From the NCBI RefSeq assembly GCF_014200575.1, contig NZ_JACHBZ010000013.1, forward strand, positions 1-64,000: a DNA stretch of 64,000 bases, read 5' to 3'. This document shows positions 54,294 through 63,234 of this stretch, piece after piece (the first letter of the stretch is position 1; the number at the start of each line of letters is the position of its first letter). The notes under the pieces are model-generated. The model was not told the DNA's origin. It saw only the letters and a program-made list of their open reading frames with translations, and made no database searches. The stretch is from Mucilaginibacter saanensis. Lineage in GTDB: Bacteria > Bacteroidota > Bacteroidia > Sphingobacteriales > Sphingobacteriaceae. The translations under genes and the position numbers were made by a program.

Positions 54294-54878
54294 TTATAGA
54301 GTTTTTAAGGCGAACTTGATTAGCTGTTCAACTGTTAATTCTCCATTATTTTTATTCATTTCCTGATCCAGTACCTTCTCGGCAGTATTACGTGCAAAAC
54401 CAAGCATTACCAATGCTGAAAGTGCTTCGTCTTTAACTGTTTTACTTACAGGCACAACGGTTAAAGTATCGGGGCCCTCTTTGCGCAGTTTATCCTGCAG
54501 CTCCAATATAATACGCTGTGCCGATTTGGGACCTATGCCTTTGATTCTTTGTATTAAAGCAACATTGCCGCTAACAATAGCTGCCTGTATTTCGGCTGGG
54601 GTTATTGATGATAACATCATTCGCCCTGTATTTGGCCCTATGCCAGATATGGATACCAGGTGTAAGAACAAGCGACGCTCACCGTCTTCGGCAAAGCCAT
54701 ATAAGGTAAGCGCATCCTCTTTTACGTACTGCCAGATAAATAGTTTACAATTTTCTGTATCCCCCAGCCTTGAATAAGTGTTTAACGATATATTAATGTG
54801 ATAGCCTATGCCCCCGGCATCTATAACAACATAGGAGGGACTTTTGAATACCAATTTACCACTAATATAATCGTACAT
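54294..54878 (-). CDS. ruvA: Holliday junction branch migration protein RuvA
   Basis: 194 aa, tetramer that binds four-way junctions and loads the RuvB motor. N-terminal OB domain YDYISGKLVFKSPSYVVID, two helix-hairpin-helix motifs (SISGIGPNTGRMML and IKGIGPKSAQRIILELQDKL) and a C-terminal RuvB-binding domain (EALSALVMLGFARNTAEKV). Normal length. ruvB is not in this window. Confidence 0.95.
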   Translation of the reverse strand: MYDYISGKLVFKSPSYVVIDAGGIGYHINISLNTYSRLGDTENCKLFIWQYVKEDALTLYGFAEDGERRLFLHLVSISGIGPNTGRMMLSSITPAEIQAAIVSGNVALIQRIKGIGPKSAQRIILELQDKLRKEGPDTLTVVPVSKTVKDEALSALVMLGFARNTAEKVLDQEMNKNNGELTVEQLIKFALKTL

Positions 54879-54896
54879 ATTATTTATTAAATTTAA

Positions 54897-54993
54897 ATAT
54901 CAGGCAGGTAATATCAAGTATCAGGACTGCTGCAATTGTTTTTTACAAACACCGCTTCAAAAATCCTGATACCTGATACCAGCTACCTGATGC
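54897..54993. repeat. Imperfect inverted repeat of the GTATCAGG type
   Basis: GTATCAGGA (54918-54926) and TCCTGATAC (54964-54972) pair perfectly. The complementarity extends imperfectly over about 33 nt (54897-54929 with 54962-54993). It lies between maeB and ruvA. It resembles the intergenic element at 23051-23122 (shared GTATCAG and AGCTACC pieces), suggesting one dispersed family. Confidence 0.5.
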
Positions 54994-54995
54994 TT

Positions 54996-57308
54996 TTATT
55001 TTCCTTTAAGTTTATTAAAAATACCCGTTGGCTTACTAACACCGGCCTTAGCCTGTGCATCAACAACTGCTATAGTCACCATATTTACAATTTCACGAAC
55101 CGAACTGCCCAACTGCAGCACATGCACCGGTTTTTTGAGCCCCAGTAATATAGGGCCTACCGCCTCGGCGCCACCAAGTTCCTGCAAAAGTTTATAAGCT
55201 ATGTTACCCGATTCCAGGTTAGGGAATATCAGGGTATTGGCAGGCTTACCGTTTAAGGTAGAGAACGGGAAATTATCAGCCAGCAGATCAGCGTTCAGGG
55301 CAAAGTTAGCCTGCATATCGCCATCAACTACCATATCCGGAAATTTCTTATGCAGTATGCTTACCGTTTCCCTGGTTTTTTCAGGAATAGGTCCGTCATT
55401 TGAACCAAAGTTGGAGTACGAAAGTACGGCTACCCTCGAGCTTACATTAAACTGTTTAACAGAACGCTCTATCAATACGGTAATATCAACCAGTTCCTCC
55501 ACAGTAGGATTTTCGTTCACGGTGGTATCTCCAAAAAACACAGGTCCTTTGTCGGTTATCATCATGTACATACCGGCCACACGGTTCACCCCTTCTTCTG
55601 TACCGATAATTTGCAGTGCCGGTTTTATAGTGGTCACATAGTTTTTGGTTAAGCCCGAGATAAGCGCATCGGCTCTGCCAAACTGTACCATACAAGCACC
55701 GTAGTAGTTACGGTCTATCAACATTTTTCGAGCCTCAAATAAGGTAATGCCCCGGCGCTGGCGTTTCTTGTACAGGTAGTTGGCGTACTCCTCCATATTT
55801 TCGCAGCCTTCACGCGGATCGATGATCTGTACATCTCCCAAATCCAGATCATTCTCCTGCATAATGCGTTTGATACGCTCTATATTACCTAGTAAAATAG
55901 GGGTTGCAATACCATCATCCTTTACAATTTGTGCCGATCTTAAAATCTTGTAATTATCAGCCTCGGCAAAAACCACACGCTTAGGACTTTGCTTGGCTTT
56001 ATTGGTTAGGTTACGCAACAATTTATCATTGGTTCCCAAACGCGATCTTAATTCTTCATGGTAGGCCTCCCAATCGGTAATTACCTTACGTGCCACGCCT
56101 GAATCGATTGCTGCTTTGGCAACCGCTGCCGACACCTCAGTAATCAGCCGCTGATCCATTGGTTTAGGAATGATATAGTCCTTACCGAATTTAAGGTTGG
56201 TGATATTATAAGCCAGGTTAACTGCTTCCGGAACCGGCTTTTTGGCCATTTCGGCGATAGCATGAATAGCGGCTATCTTCATTTCCTCATTAATAGCAGT
56301 AGCCCTTACATCAAGAGCCCCCCTGAATATGTAAGGGAAACCCAGCACATTATTTACCTGGTTCGGAAAATCAGACCGGCCGGTTGCCATAATAATATCT
56401 TCGCGGGCGTTAATAGCCAGGTCATAATCAATTTCGGGCACTGGGTTGGCCATGGCAAATACCACAGGTTTTTTTGCCATTAACTTCAACATATCCGGCG
56501 TTACCACGTTACCTGCTGATAAACCAACAAAAACATCTGCATTCTTCATAGCGTCAGTAAGTGTCTTTATATCGGTACGGGTAGTGGCAAACTCCATCCT
56601 GATATCGTCAAGATCGGTACGATCAGGGGTTATCAGACCGTTAATGTCAAACATTACCAGATTTTCTTTCTTAACCCCTAATGACAGGTACATTTTTGAA
56701 CAGGATACCGCGGCGGCACCTGCTCCGTTAACCACCATTTTTATCTTGTCCAGCTTTTTGCCCTGTATCTCGCAGGCATTCATTAAAGCCGCTCCCGAAA
56801 TAATGGCTGTTCCGTGCTGGTCATCATGCATCACGGGTATTTTCATTTCGGCCTTAAGCCTGCGTTCTATTTCAAAACAGGTTGGGGCCGATATATCTTC
56901 CAGGTTAACGCCACCAAACGTTGGTTCAAGCGCTTTTACAATATTTACAAAGTCATCAACACTTTTGGCGTTCACTTCCAGGTCAAATACATCAATATCG
57001 GCATAAATTTTAAACAGCAGGCCTTTGCCCTCCATTACCGGTTTACTGGCCTCCGGGCCAATATTACCCAAGCCTAATACCGCTGTTCCGTTACTGATCA
57101 CGGCTACAAGGTTGCCCTTGGCTGTATATTTATATACGTCCTCCACATTGTCGGCAATGCGCAGGCAGGGTTCCGCAACACCCGGCGAATAAGCCATAGT
57201 TAAATCGCGCTGCGAGTTTGTTGGCTTGGTAGGTACTACCTGTATTTTTCCCGGCCGACCCTGTGAATGATAATTCAGGGCATCCTGTTTACGGTTGTTC
57301 TTGTTCAT
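54996..57308 (-). CDS. maeB: NADP-dependent malic enzyme with phosphotransacetylase-like domain
   Basis: 770 aa from the ATG at 57308. An upstream in-frame ATG at 57389 would lie upstream of the best promoter and adds a non-conserved segment. Malic enzyme domain (about 1-410): [51 protein letters not shown] and [20 protein letters not shown]-like domain (about 425-770): [18 protein letters not shown] and a final [20 protein letters not shown]. The PTA part is regulatory in other MaeB proteins. It oxidatively decarboxylates malate to pyruvate, giving NADPH. TAATTTTG at 57329-57336 fits a -7 box. Confidence 0.93.
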   Translation of the reverse strand: MNKNNRKQDALNYHSQGRPGKIQVVPTKPTNSQRDLTMAYSPGVAEPCLRIADNVEDVYKYTAKGNLVAVISNGTAVLGLGNIGPEASKPVMEGKGLLFKIYADIDVFDLEVNAKSVDDFVNIVKALEPTFGGVNLEDISAPTCFEIERRLKAEMKIPVMHDDQHGTAIISGAALMNACEIQGKKLDKIKMVVNGAGAAAVSCSKMYLSLGVKKENLVMFDINGLITPDRTDLDDIRMEFATTRTDIKTLTDAMKNADVFVGLSAGNVVTPDMLKLMAKKPVVFAMANPVPEIDYDLAINAREDIIMATGRSDFPNQVNNVLGFPYIFRGALDVRATAINEEMKIAAIHAIAEMAKKPVPEAVNLAYNITNLKFGKDYIIPKPMDQRLITEVSAAVAKAAIDSGVARKVITDWEAYHEELRSRLGTNDKLLRNLTNKAKQSPKRVVFAEADNYKILRSAQIVKDDGIATPILLGNIERIKRIMQENDLDLGDVQIIDPREGCENMEEYANYLYKKRQRRGITLFEARKMLIDRNYYGACMVQFGRADALISGLTKNYVTTIKPALQIIGTEEGVNRVAGMYMMITDKGPVFFGDTTVNENPTVEELVDITVLIERSVKQFNVSSRVAVLSYSNFGSNDGPIPEKTRETVSILHKKFPDMVVDGDMQANFALNADLLADNFPFSTLNGKPANTLIFPNLESGNIAYKLLQELGGAEAVGPILLGLKKPVHVLQLGSSVREIVNMVTIAVVDAQAKAGVSKPTGIFNKLKGK

Positions 57309-57328
57309 CTTTTCAAAATTCAAGCGTT

Positions 57329-57336
57329 CAAAATTA
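57329..57336 (-). promoter_or_regulatory. maeB -7 box
   Basis: TAATTTTG on the minus strand, 20 nt before the maeB ATG at 57308. It supports that start, as a start at 57389 would place the box inside the gene. Confidence 0.5.
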
Positions 57337-57366
57337 CAATTCTTTTTATGGTAACCCGCATAAAAA

Positions 57367-57398
57367 AGCCCGGCATTGAAACATATCAAAGCCGGGCT
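57367..57398 (-). terminator. Terminator of the MltD-like gene
   Basis: AGCCCGGC (57367-57374) pairs perfectly with GCCGGGCT (57391-57398) over a 16-nt loop, with a T6 run after it in the minus direction. Confidence 0.7.
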
Positions 57399-57414
57399 CT
57401 TACTGCTCAGGTAA

Positions 57415-58803
57415 TTAACCTTTGTTTATCTTCAACCTCATTCCGGGTTGCAGGCTTCCGCTCTTCAAACCGTTAAGCGCCTTAATTTTTTCAACAGATG
57501 CACCATCAAATCTTGATGCAATGCTTCTCAGCGTATCGCCCATGCGTACTTTATAAGTAACAAAGGTTTCTTCGCTTTTATCACTTGAGGTTCCTGCCGA
57601 TGCATCATCGCCAGAAGCTACTTTAATAGTTTCGCCAATTGGTGCCCTGTTACTTTTCAGGTGGTTCCAAACTTTCAGATCCTGTACTTCAACACCATAT
57701 TTATCAGCAATAGCTGCCAGGGTTTCTCCTCTTTTTACCTTATGGCGGGTAGGCATTTTACGTTCTGGAGTACTCTCGGTATAGGAAGCATAAGTTGCCT
57801 TAACCTGCGACGGGGGTACAGCCTCGCCAGTGCCGTTTAGTACATTATATAAGGCTGCAAAGTTTTCCTTAGCAGTTTGCGGCAAAACCAAACGGCGCGG
57901 CGCAGCGGCACTGCCATTTACTATTAATCGCCTGTAAGCCGGGTTCAGGATAGCAAGCTCAATAATATTGATATTTAACGCCTGGGATATGCTGCTTAAG
58001 GTCACATATTTCTTCACCATAACGGTGTCCGTTTTGATAGAAAAATTACAAGCCCGCGCAACTATGTTATGCTTATTGTAATAATTCATCACATAGTTCA
58101 TGGCGATAAAGGCAGGTACATATCCCCTGGTTTCCTGCGGTAAATACTGGCGGATGCTCCAAAAATCATTAGCACCGGCTTTTTCAACAGCGTGTTCTAC
58201 ATTACTTTTACCGCAGTTATAGGAGGCTATGGCCAGCAGCCAGTCGCCAAACTCCTGGTAGGCATCTTTTAAGTAGGCAGCAGCAGCGTAGCTGGCCTGT
58301 ATAGGGTCGCGCCGTTCATCAACATAGCTATCCATATTCAGGCCGTATAATTTACCGGTAGTAAACATAAATTGCCATGGCCCGGTTGCGCCTACTCTTG
58401 ACACGGCGTTAGGATCAAGCTTTGACTCTACTATTGACAAGTATTTTATTTCTTCAGGGATACCGGCATCACGAAAGGCCTTTTCATAAATGGGGAAGTA
58501 ATATTTAGATAGCCCCACAACCTGCCCCATTTCATCCCGGTTATGCATGTACAGGTCAATATAACTTTGTACATACTCGTTATAATCAAGCGGGATATCT
58601 TTATGGATGGAATCTAAACGGCGCTCATAAATGCCCCGTTGAGGACCAACAAGCGGCGCCGACTGGTTTAAAACCGGAAGCACAATGGTGTCCCTGTAAT
58701 TATTAATTAATCTCTTAAAATTAAAACTCGCAGAAGAAAAAGGATTTGCGTGAACAATTTGCAATAATAAAAGGCAGACGGTAAGCGTAAATAATCTCTT
58801 CAT
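57415..58803 (-). CDS. MltD-like membrane-associated lytic transglycosylase with two LysM domains
   Basis: 462 aa, exported. Signal peptide FTLTVCLLLLQIVHA. The lytic transglycosylase domain (about 70-260) has its catalytic Glu126 in YLSIVESKLDPNAVS, then GATGPWQFMFTTGKLYG and the AAAYLKDAYQEFGDWLLAIA stretch. Two LysM domains close it: RGETLAAIADKYGV near 365 and MGDTLRSIASRFDG near 425. The enzyme cleaves peptidoglycan glycan strands with anhydro-muramyl ends. No lipobox, so periplasmic rather than lipid-anchored. Gene symbol left out because several MltD-like paralogues are usual. Confidence 0.87.
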   Translation of the reverse strand: MKRLFTLTVCLLLLQIVHANPFSSASFNFKRLINNYRDTIVLPVLNQSAPLVGPQRGIYERRLDSIHKDIPLDYNEYVQSYIDLYMHNRDEMGQVVGLSKYYFPIYEKAFRDAGIPEEIKYLSIVESKLDPNAVSRVGATGPWQFMFTTGKLYGLNMDSYVDERRDPIQASYAAAAYLKDAYQEFGDWLLAIASYNCGKSNVEHAVEKAGANDFWSIRQYLPQETRGYVPAFIAMNYVMNYYNKHNIVARACNFSIKTDTVMVKKYVTLSSISQALNINIIELAILNPAYRRLIVNGSAAAPRRLVLPQTAKENFAALYNVLNGTGEAVPPSQVKATYASYTESTPERKMPTRHKVKRGETLAAIADKYGVEVQDLKVWNHLKSNRAPIGETIKVASGDDASAGTSSDKSEETFVTYKVRMGDTLRSIASRFDGASVEKIKALNGLKSGSLQPGMRLKINKG

Positions 58804-58869
58804 TCTTTAGGGATTTGGTTAAAGAAGACATAGCCCTTCGTGAGCTATTTTACTAAATTATTAATTTTT

Positions 58870-60294
58870 TTAAAGCTCAAGAAAGTATTTTGAAAAATTC
58901 AACAACTCCTGCTCGTTAAAATGTTTTGTTAACAATTGTAAACCTAACGGTAAACCTTTACTATTATTGCCGGCAGGCAATGAAATTGCAGGTACCCCGG
59001 CTAACGACGCTTGTACGGTAAAAATATCCGAAAGATACGTTACAACCGGATCTTTCTCCTCTTTGCCTATGGCAAATGCAGGTTCCGGAGCTGTTGGTAT
59101 TAATATAAAATCATACTCGCTCAGTATCTGGTCTGTTTTTTCCCTGATCAGACGGCGTACTTTTTGAGCTTTGGCGTAATATGCATCATAATAACCGGCG
59201 CTAAGTACAAAAGTACCCAGCATAATGCGGCGCTTTACCTCTTTGCCAAATCCCTCTGAGCGGGAACGTTTATAAGTAGACTGCAAATCATCAGCCGAAG
59301 GGCTGCGGTAGCCATAGTGTACCCCATCAAACCGAGCCAGGTTTGACGATGCCTCGGCCATAGCCAAAATATAATAGGCAGGCACCAGGTAGTCTAACTG
59401 TTCAAATGCAATTGGTTTTACGGTGTGCCCATCGGCCCGTAGCTTATCAATATATTTTACCAGGGTATCTTTTACCTCGGTATCAACTCCAGGGCTTGAA
59501 AGTGCTTCCTGCAGGTAGGCTATTTTCTTCTTCCCGGTATTTTCTATATGTTTTGAAAACTCGGGCACTTCCTTTTGGGCCAGGGTACTGTCATACTCAT
59601 CAGGGCCTGCCATTATTTCGAGCAGCAGGGCGGCATCCTCAACCGAATGGGTTATTGGGCCAACCTGATCAAACGAGGATGCGAATGCAATAATACCATG
59701 CCTTGAAATGCGGCCATAAGTTGGCTTTAACCCAACAACACCGCAAAATGACGCTGGCTGCCTTACAGAGCCGCCGGTATCTGTACCAATAGCGGCATGA
59801 CACATGTTGGCCTGCACCGCAACTGCCGAACCTCCGGACGAGCCACCGGAAACCCGGGTTTCGTCAGCCTGATTTTTTACTGGTCCAAACCATGAAGTTT
59901 CATTAGCGCCGCCCATGGCAAATTCATCGCAATTACAACGGCCAATAATAACCACATCCTGGGCAAGCAAACGCTCCACTACGGTTGATGAATAAATAGA
60001 AGTAAAGTCTTTTAGTATTTTTGATGATGCACTTACCTTGTGCCCTTTGTAGCAAATGTTATCTTTTATAGCGATAACCATACCGGCCAGTTTACCAGCC
60101 GTACCATTTTTTAGGCGGTTGTCAACCTCTTTTGCACTGGTTAACGCCTCTTGTTCAAACACTTCATTAAAAGCGTTTAAATGCGCGTTTTTCTTAATCT
60201 GATCAAGATAACCATTTACCAGTCCTTCAACTGTTATTTCTGCACTTTGCAACCCTCTCTTTATTTCAGTTAAAGAGGAATAAAATTTAGCCAT
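58870..60294 (-). CDS. gatA: Asp-tRNA(Asn)/Glu-tRNA(Gln) amidotransferase subunit A
   Basis: 474-aa amidase subunit that supplies ammonia to transamidate mischarged tRNAs. Catalytic triad Lys77 (AIKDNICYKG), Ser152 in GGSSGGS and Ser176 in DTGGSVRQP, with the family spacing of 75 and 24. GatB and GatC are not in this window. The signature GPVKNQADETRVSGGSSGGS spans 137-156. TATTTTAG ends 4 nt before the ATG and may be its -7 box. A terminator of the upstream tatA gene lies just ahead. Confidence 0.94.
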   Translation of the reverse strand: MAKFYSSLTEIKRGLQSAEITVEGLVNGYLDQIKKNAHLNAFNEVFEQEALTSAKEVDNRLKNGTAGKLAGMVIAIKDNICYKGHKVSASSKILKDFTSIYSSTVVERLLAQDVVIIGRCNCDEFAMGGANETSWFGPVKNQADETRVSGGSSGGSAVAVQANMCHAAIGTDTGGSVRQPASFCGVVGLKPTYGRISRHGIIAFASSFDQVGPITHSVEDAALLLEIMAGPDEYDSTLAQKEVPEFSKHIENTGKKKIAYLQEALSSPGVDTEVKDTLVKYIDKLRADGHTVKPIAFEQLDYLVPAYYILAMAEASSNLARFDGVHYGYRSPSADDLQSTYKRSRSEGFGKEVKRRIMLGTFVLSAGYYDAYYAKAQKVRRLIREKTDQILSEYDFILIPTAPEPAFAIGKEEKDPVVTYLSDIFTVQASLAGVPAISLPAGNNSKGLPLGLQLLTKHFNEQELLNFSKYFLEL

Positions 60295-60308
60295 GGGGCT
60301 AAAATAAA

Positions 60309-60351
60309 AAACTTATCTGTTGAAATAAGAAATAATTCAACAGATAAGTTT
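60309..60351 (-). terminator. Terminator downstream of tatA
   Basis: AAACTTATCTGTTGAA (60309-60324) and TTCAACAGATAAGTTT (60336-60351) are perfectly complementary over 16 bp with an 11-nt loop and a U-rich tail in the minus direction. AT-rich stem. Confidence 0.75.
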
Positions 60352-60402
60352 ATATGTTATTAAAAGCGGTGAATTGAACTAAAGCAATTAGCCCTTAAAG
60401 TG

Positions 60403-60579
60403 TTAAACTTTAGGCTTTTCTTCGGTTGAAGTACTGTTGTTTTCACCGTTTTGTGCGTCTTTAAATTCTTTAACGCCTTTTCCTAAACCTCTCATTAGTT
60501 CGGGTATTTTTTTACCGCCAAACAATAAAAGTATTGCAATAATGATCAGAATGATTTCTGGTGCGCCTAATCCACCCAT
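60403..60579 (-). CDS. tatA: Twin-arginine translocase TatA/TatE family subunit (short)
   Basis: 58 aa. Sequence begins [20 protein letters not shown], the TatA membrane helix (about 7-20), then [20 protein letters not shown] amphipathic helix with the FGGKKIPEL hinge, and a short acidic/Ser-rich tail. TatA oligomers form the passage for folded proteins. Paralogue of the next minus-strand gene upstream, with which it forms a pair. TatC is not present in this window. Confidence 0.9.
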   Translation of the reverse strand: MGGLGAPEIILIIIAILLLFGGKKIPELMRGLGKGVKEFKDAQNGENNSTSTEEKPKV

Positions 60580-60614
60580 GATTTTTAAGTTTTTATGTTA
60601 TGTAAATAATATTA

Positions 60615-61079
60615 TTATGATTTGTATTCTTCTTGTTCTGTTTTAACAGGCTCTGTAGTTTTCTTTGTCAGATCAATATGAGTTTCTGTGGCAGCAGCAT
60701 TTTCACTACTTACGTGATTATCGGCAATAGGGATTGTGTGCGGCACAGTATTTTCAACTACAAGTGCAGCATGCTCATCCGTAACTACTTCAGTATGCGT
60801 AACATCTTCTGTATGCGGGATTACATGCTCAACGGTGTTTTCAACAAGCAGAGGTTCTTTTACCTGCGTTTCGGTCTTTTTGTCCTCATAGTTGTTAATT
60901 TGGTTATTGATTTCACGCTTCACATCTTCCGACGCATCTTTAAAATCACGAATGCCTTTACCTAAACCGCGAGCCAGATCGGGCAGCTTTTCGCCCCCGA
61001 AGAGCATCAATGCTGCAAAAAGTATCAGTACCATCTCGCCTGTACCAATATTTAAAAATAAAAAAACTGAACTTAACAT
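60615..61079 (-). CDS. TatA/TatB-family translocase protein with extended tail
   Basis: 154 aa. N-terminal membrane helix (about 12-27), GGEKLPDLARGLGKGIRDFK hinge and amphipathic helix, as in TatA/TatB. After residue 60 comes an unusual Glu/Val/Thr/His-rich tail in which VENTV-x-HxIPH-type pieces recur (ENTVEHVIPHTEDV and VVENTVPHTIPIA). It lies 35 nt upstream of the short tatA on the same strand. Whether it works as TatA or TatB cannot be told. Confidence 0.82.
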   Translation of the reverse strand: MLSSVFLFLNIGTGEMVLILFAALMLFGGEKLPDLARGLGKGIRDFKDASEDVKREINNQINNYEDKKTETQVKEPLLVENTVEHVIPHTEDVTHTEVVTDEHAALVVENTVPHTIPIADNHVSSENAAATETHIDLTKKTTEPVKTEQEEYKS

Positions 61080-61138
61080 AGCATTTTTTTTAAGGTTACA
61101 AATATATACAATTATAATTTCATAAAGTTCATAACTAA

Positions 61139-62428
61139 TTAGTTAGGTGCTAACCATATTTTAGGGTTCACTGCCGATACTCCTTTGTATATTTCAAAAT
61201 GAGCCTCCGTTTCGCCGGTTGAAGGGTCTGTTGCAACTGTACCTAACACTTGTTTGGTAGCTACCTTTTGCCCCCTGGCCACGCTAACCGAGCGTAAATT
61301 GGCATACACCGTAAAATACTCCCCATGCCTGATCATGACCAGATATGTTCCGCTTACATCTACCACTTTAATCACCTCACCATCAAACACCGCCCTCACA
61401 GAGCTACCCTGGTTGGTTCTGATATCAACCCCGGTACTCTCACTTTTTATACCCTCAGGGGTAGTGTAAACACCAAATCCCTGGGTTATGCCTCCATTAG
61501 CCACCGGCCATGGCAAACGCCCCCGGTTACCCAAAAAGTCATTTGATAGCTTTGCGGCCTCAGGCGTAGCATTCAATATACTTGAAGTACTGCGCACAAC
61601 AGGCTTGGCTGCTACCGGTGCCGGTGCTTTATTTTCGGCTTTGGCCTTTGCAGCCGCTATTCTTGCAGCTTCTCTGGCTTCTTCTTCGGCCTTGCGCCTT
61701 GCCTCTTCTATTTCCCGGCGTATTGCTGCACCTATCTCCCGGTTTGTTTTAGCAATTTTTGCCTGAACATCACGCTGCTGCTGTTTTAGCTGCCCCTGGT
61801 GTTGCGACAGGTCGCTTACTACCTTTACCTGGTTATTTTTTTCTTTACCCAGGGTTTCTTTTTCCTTTTCCTGATCAGCAAGCAGGTTATTCTTTTCCTG
61901 CTTATTTTTGTCAAGCTCTGTTATTTTTACATGCAGTTCCTTTTGAGTTCCTTGTATGTAGCCGGCCTGCCGCTCGCGGTAGGTACCAAACTGTTGTAAA
62001 TATTTTAAACGTTTATAGGCCTGGTTAAAATCCTTTGAAGCAAAAATAAACATCAGCTTATTGTAAGCACTTTGATTACGATAAGCAAAAAGCACCATTG
62101 CCGCATATTCCTTTTTCAGCTGGTCAAGCTGGTTTTGTAAGCTATGTACGGTATTATTGCTTTCGGAGATCTGGTTATCTAAATTTCTTACTTCAGAGTT
62201 TATAATATTTATTTTTTCTTCTCTCAGGTTAATCTGTGCCTTTAACAAGCTCAGTTGCTTTAAAGTAGCTTTTTTATTACTGGCAGTTTCCTGGTAATCC
62301 TTGTTCAGTTGCTCCAGTTCTTCTGATAGTTTATCACGCCTGCGCTTTAATTCGGCACTGCTTTGTGCATGCACATCAACCGCTATAAATACCGTTATTA
62401 TAAAGAATACTGCTTTTAAAAATTTCAT
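61139..62428 (-). CDS. EnvC-like murein hydrolase activator (degenerate LytM domain)
   Basis: 429 aa from the ATG at 62428 (a TTG precedes it). Signal peptide KFLKAVFFIITVFIAVDVHA, then a long coiled coil (about 20-255, KKEYAAMVLFAYRNQSAYNK within) and an Ala/Lys-rich hinge. The C-terminal M23/LytM domain (about 310-430) contains NGGITQGFGVYTTPEGIKS. Metal ligands are poorly kept: GVDIRT where active enzymes have HxGxD, and EAHFEIY where they have HxHFE. It is therefore expected to activate an amidase, like EnvC, rather than cut peptidoglycan itself. Overlapping none; 14 nt after DUF4292. Confidence 0.83.
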   Translation of the reverse strand: MKFLKAVFFIITVFIAVDVHAQSSAELKRRRDKLSEELEQLNKDYQETASNKKATLKQLSLLKAQINLREEKINIINSEVRNLDNQISESNNTVHSLQNQLDQLKKEYAAMVLFAYRNQSAYNKLMFIFASKDFNQAYKRLKYLQQFGTYRERQAGYIQGTQKELHVKITELDKNKQEKNNLLADQEKEKETLGKEKNNQVKVVSDLSQHQGQLKQQQRDVQAKIAKTNREIGAAIRREIEEARRKAEEEAREAARIAAAKAKAENKAPAPVAAKPVVRSTSSILNATPEAAKLSNDFLGNRGRLPWPVANGGITQGFGVYTTPEGIKSESTGVDIRTNQGSSVRAVFDGEVIKVVDVSGTYLVMIRHGEYFTVYANLRSVSVARGQKVATKQVLGTVATDPSTGETEAHFEIYKGVSAVNPKIWLAPN

Positions 62429-62445
62429 CAAACAAACATAATTAA

Positions 62446-63234
62446 TTATTTGGCCGGCTCATAACCGTCAGGTATACTAAAAGGATAACTTTGCTGTACA
62501 TCAAAGTCGGCTTTTGTATAGTGCAAATTAACTTGTATTTTTTTATCTTTTACTATTGATGCAATATCTATTTGCGATGGCATAATTCTGTTAGTAGCTT
62601 GTATAAAGGTATTATTTACTACCTGCAATGATTGCCCAGCCAGTTGGTTTGACAAGTTTGTTTGCGTAACCTTTAAATCGGCACCTATTACCAGCTTGTA
62701 CAAAAGATCCTGCAGATTACCGCTTAAGGTGCTATTACCATCAGCAGTAGTGTAATCTCCTTTTTCGTTCAGCAGTTCCGGTATGGCATTGCCTATCAGC
62801 AATGACTCCAGCGTTTTATAATTAACCTGCTGACTGGCGAATTTGTATACATAGCTGAAAGGTTTTTTCAGATATACGCCCTGCAAGCGGTTAATAAGCA
62901 AAATACTATCCGGAGTTATCATGGCGCGGGCAGCCTCAACGCCAAAAATAGCGGTGATGGATACCCAGATCCTTTTATCGCGCTCAATACGTATGTTCAG
63001 GGTAACGTCATTACTGTTACCGTTAATATCCAACTTGGTTTTTGCCTTGCCGGCAAACGTGTTAAAACTCACCTGCTTTGCCCTTATGGCATCCAGCTTG
63101 CTGCTCAACTTATCAACAGGCTTTGTTGTTGAATCAGATTTACGGGCAACCAATATTTGCTTACGCGCCTTACAGCTCACCATAACCAGCAGGCAGCAAA
63201 CTATAAGTAACTTATTCGCTATATTTTTTTTCAT
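62446..63234 (-). CDS. DUF4292 lipoprotein
   Basis: 262 aa. Lipobox cysteine at about 21 (LLVMVSCKARKQ). The body fits DUF4292, a Bacteroidota-specific family related to the LolA/LolB fold: FAGKAKTKLDINGNSNDVTL, RIWVSITAIFGVEAARAMIT and DSILLINRLQGVYLKKPF. LolB-like role in lipoprotein placement is plausible but inference. Its start overlaps the end of the TPR gene by 23 nt. It is followed by the EnvC-like gene. Confidence 0.82.
   Translation of the reverse strand: MKKNIANKLLIVCCLLVMVSCKARKQILVARKSDSTTKPVDKLSSKLDAIRAKQVSFNTFAGKAKTKLDINGNSNDVTLNIRIERDKRIWVSITAIFGVEAARAMITPDSILLINRLQGVYLKKPFSYVYKFASQQVNYKTLESLLIGNAIPELLNEKGDYTTADGNSTLSGNLQDLLYKLVIGADLKVTQTNLSNQLAGQSLQVVNNTFIQATNRIMPSQIDIASIVKDKKIQVNLHYTKADFDVQQSYPFSIPDGYEPAK

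Noticed and set aside
56446..57006. 186-codon frame antisense to maeB
   Set aside because: Shadow of the malic enzyme gene; no start signals or recognisable motifs.
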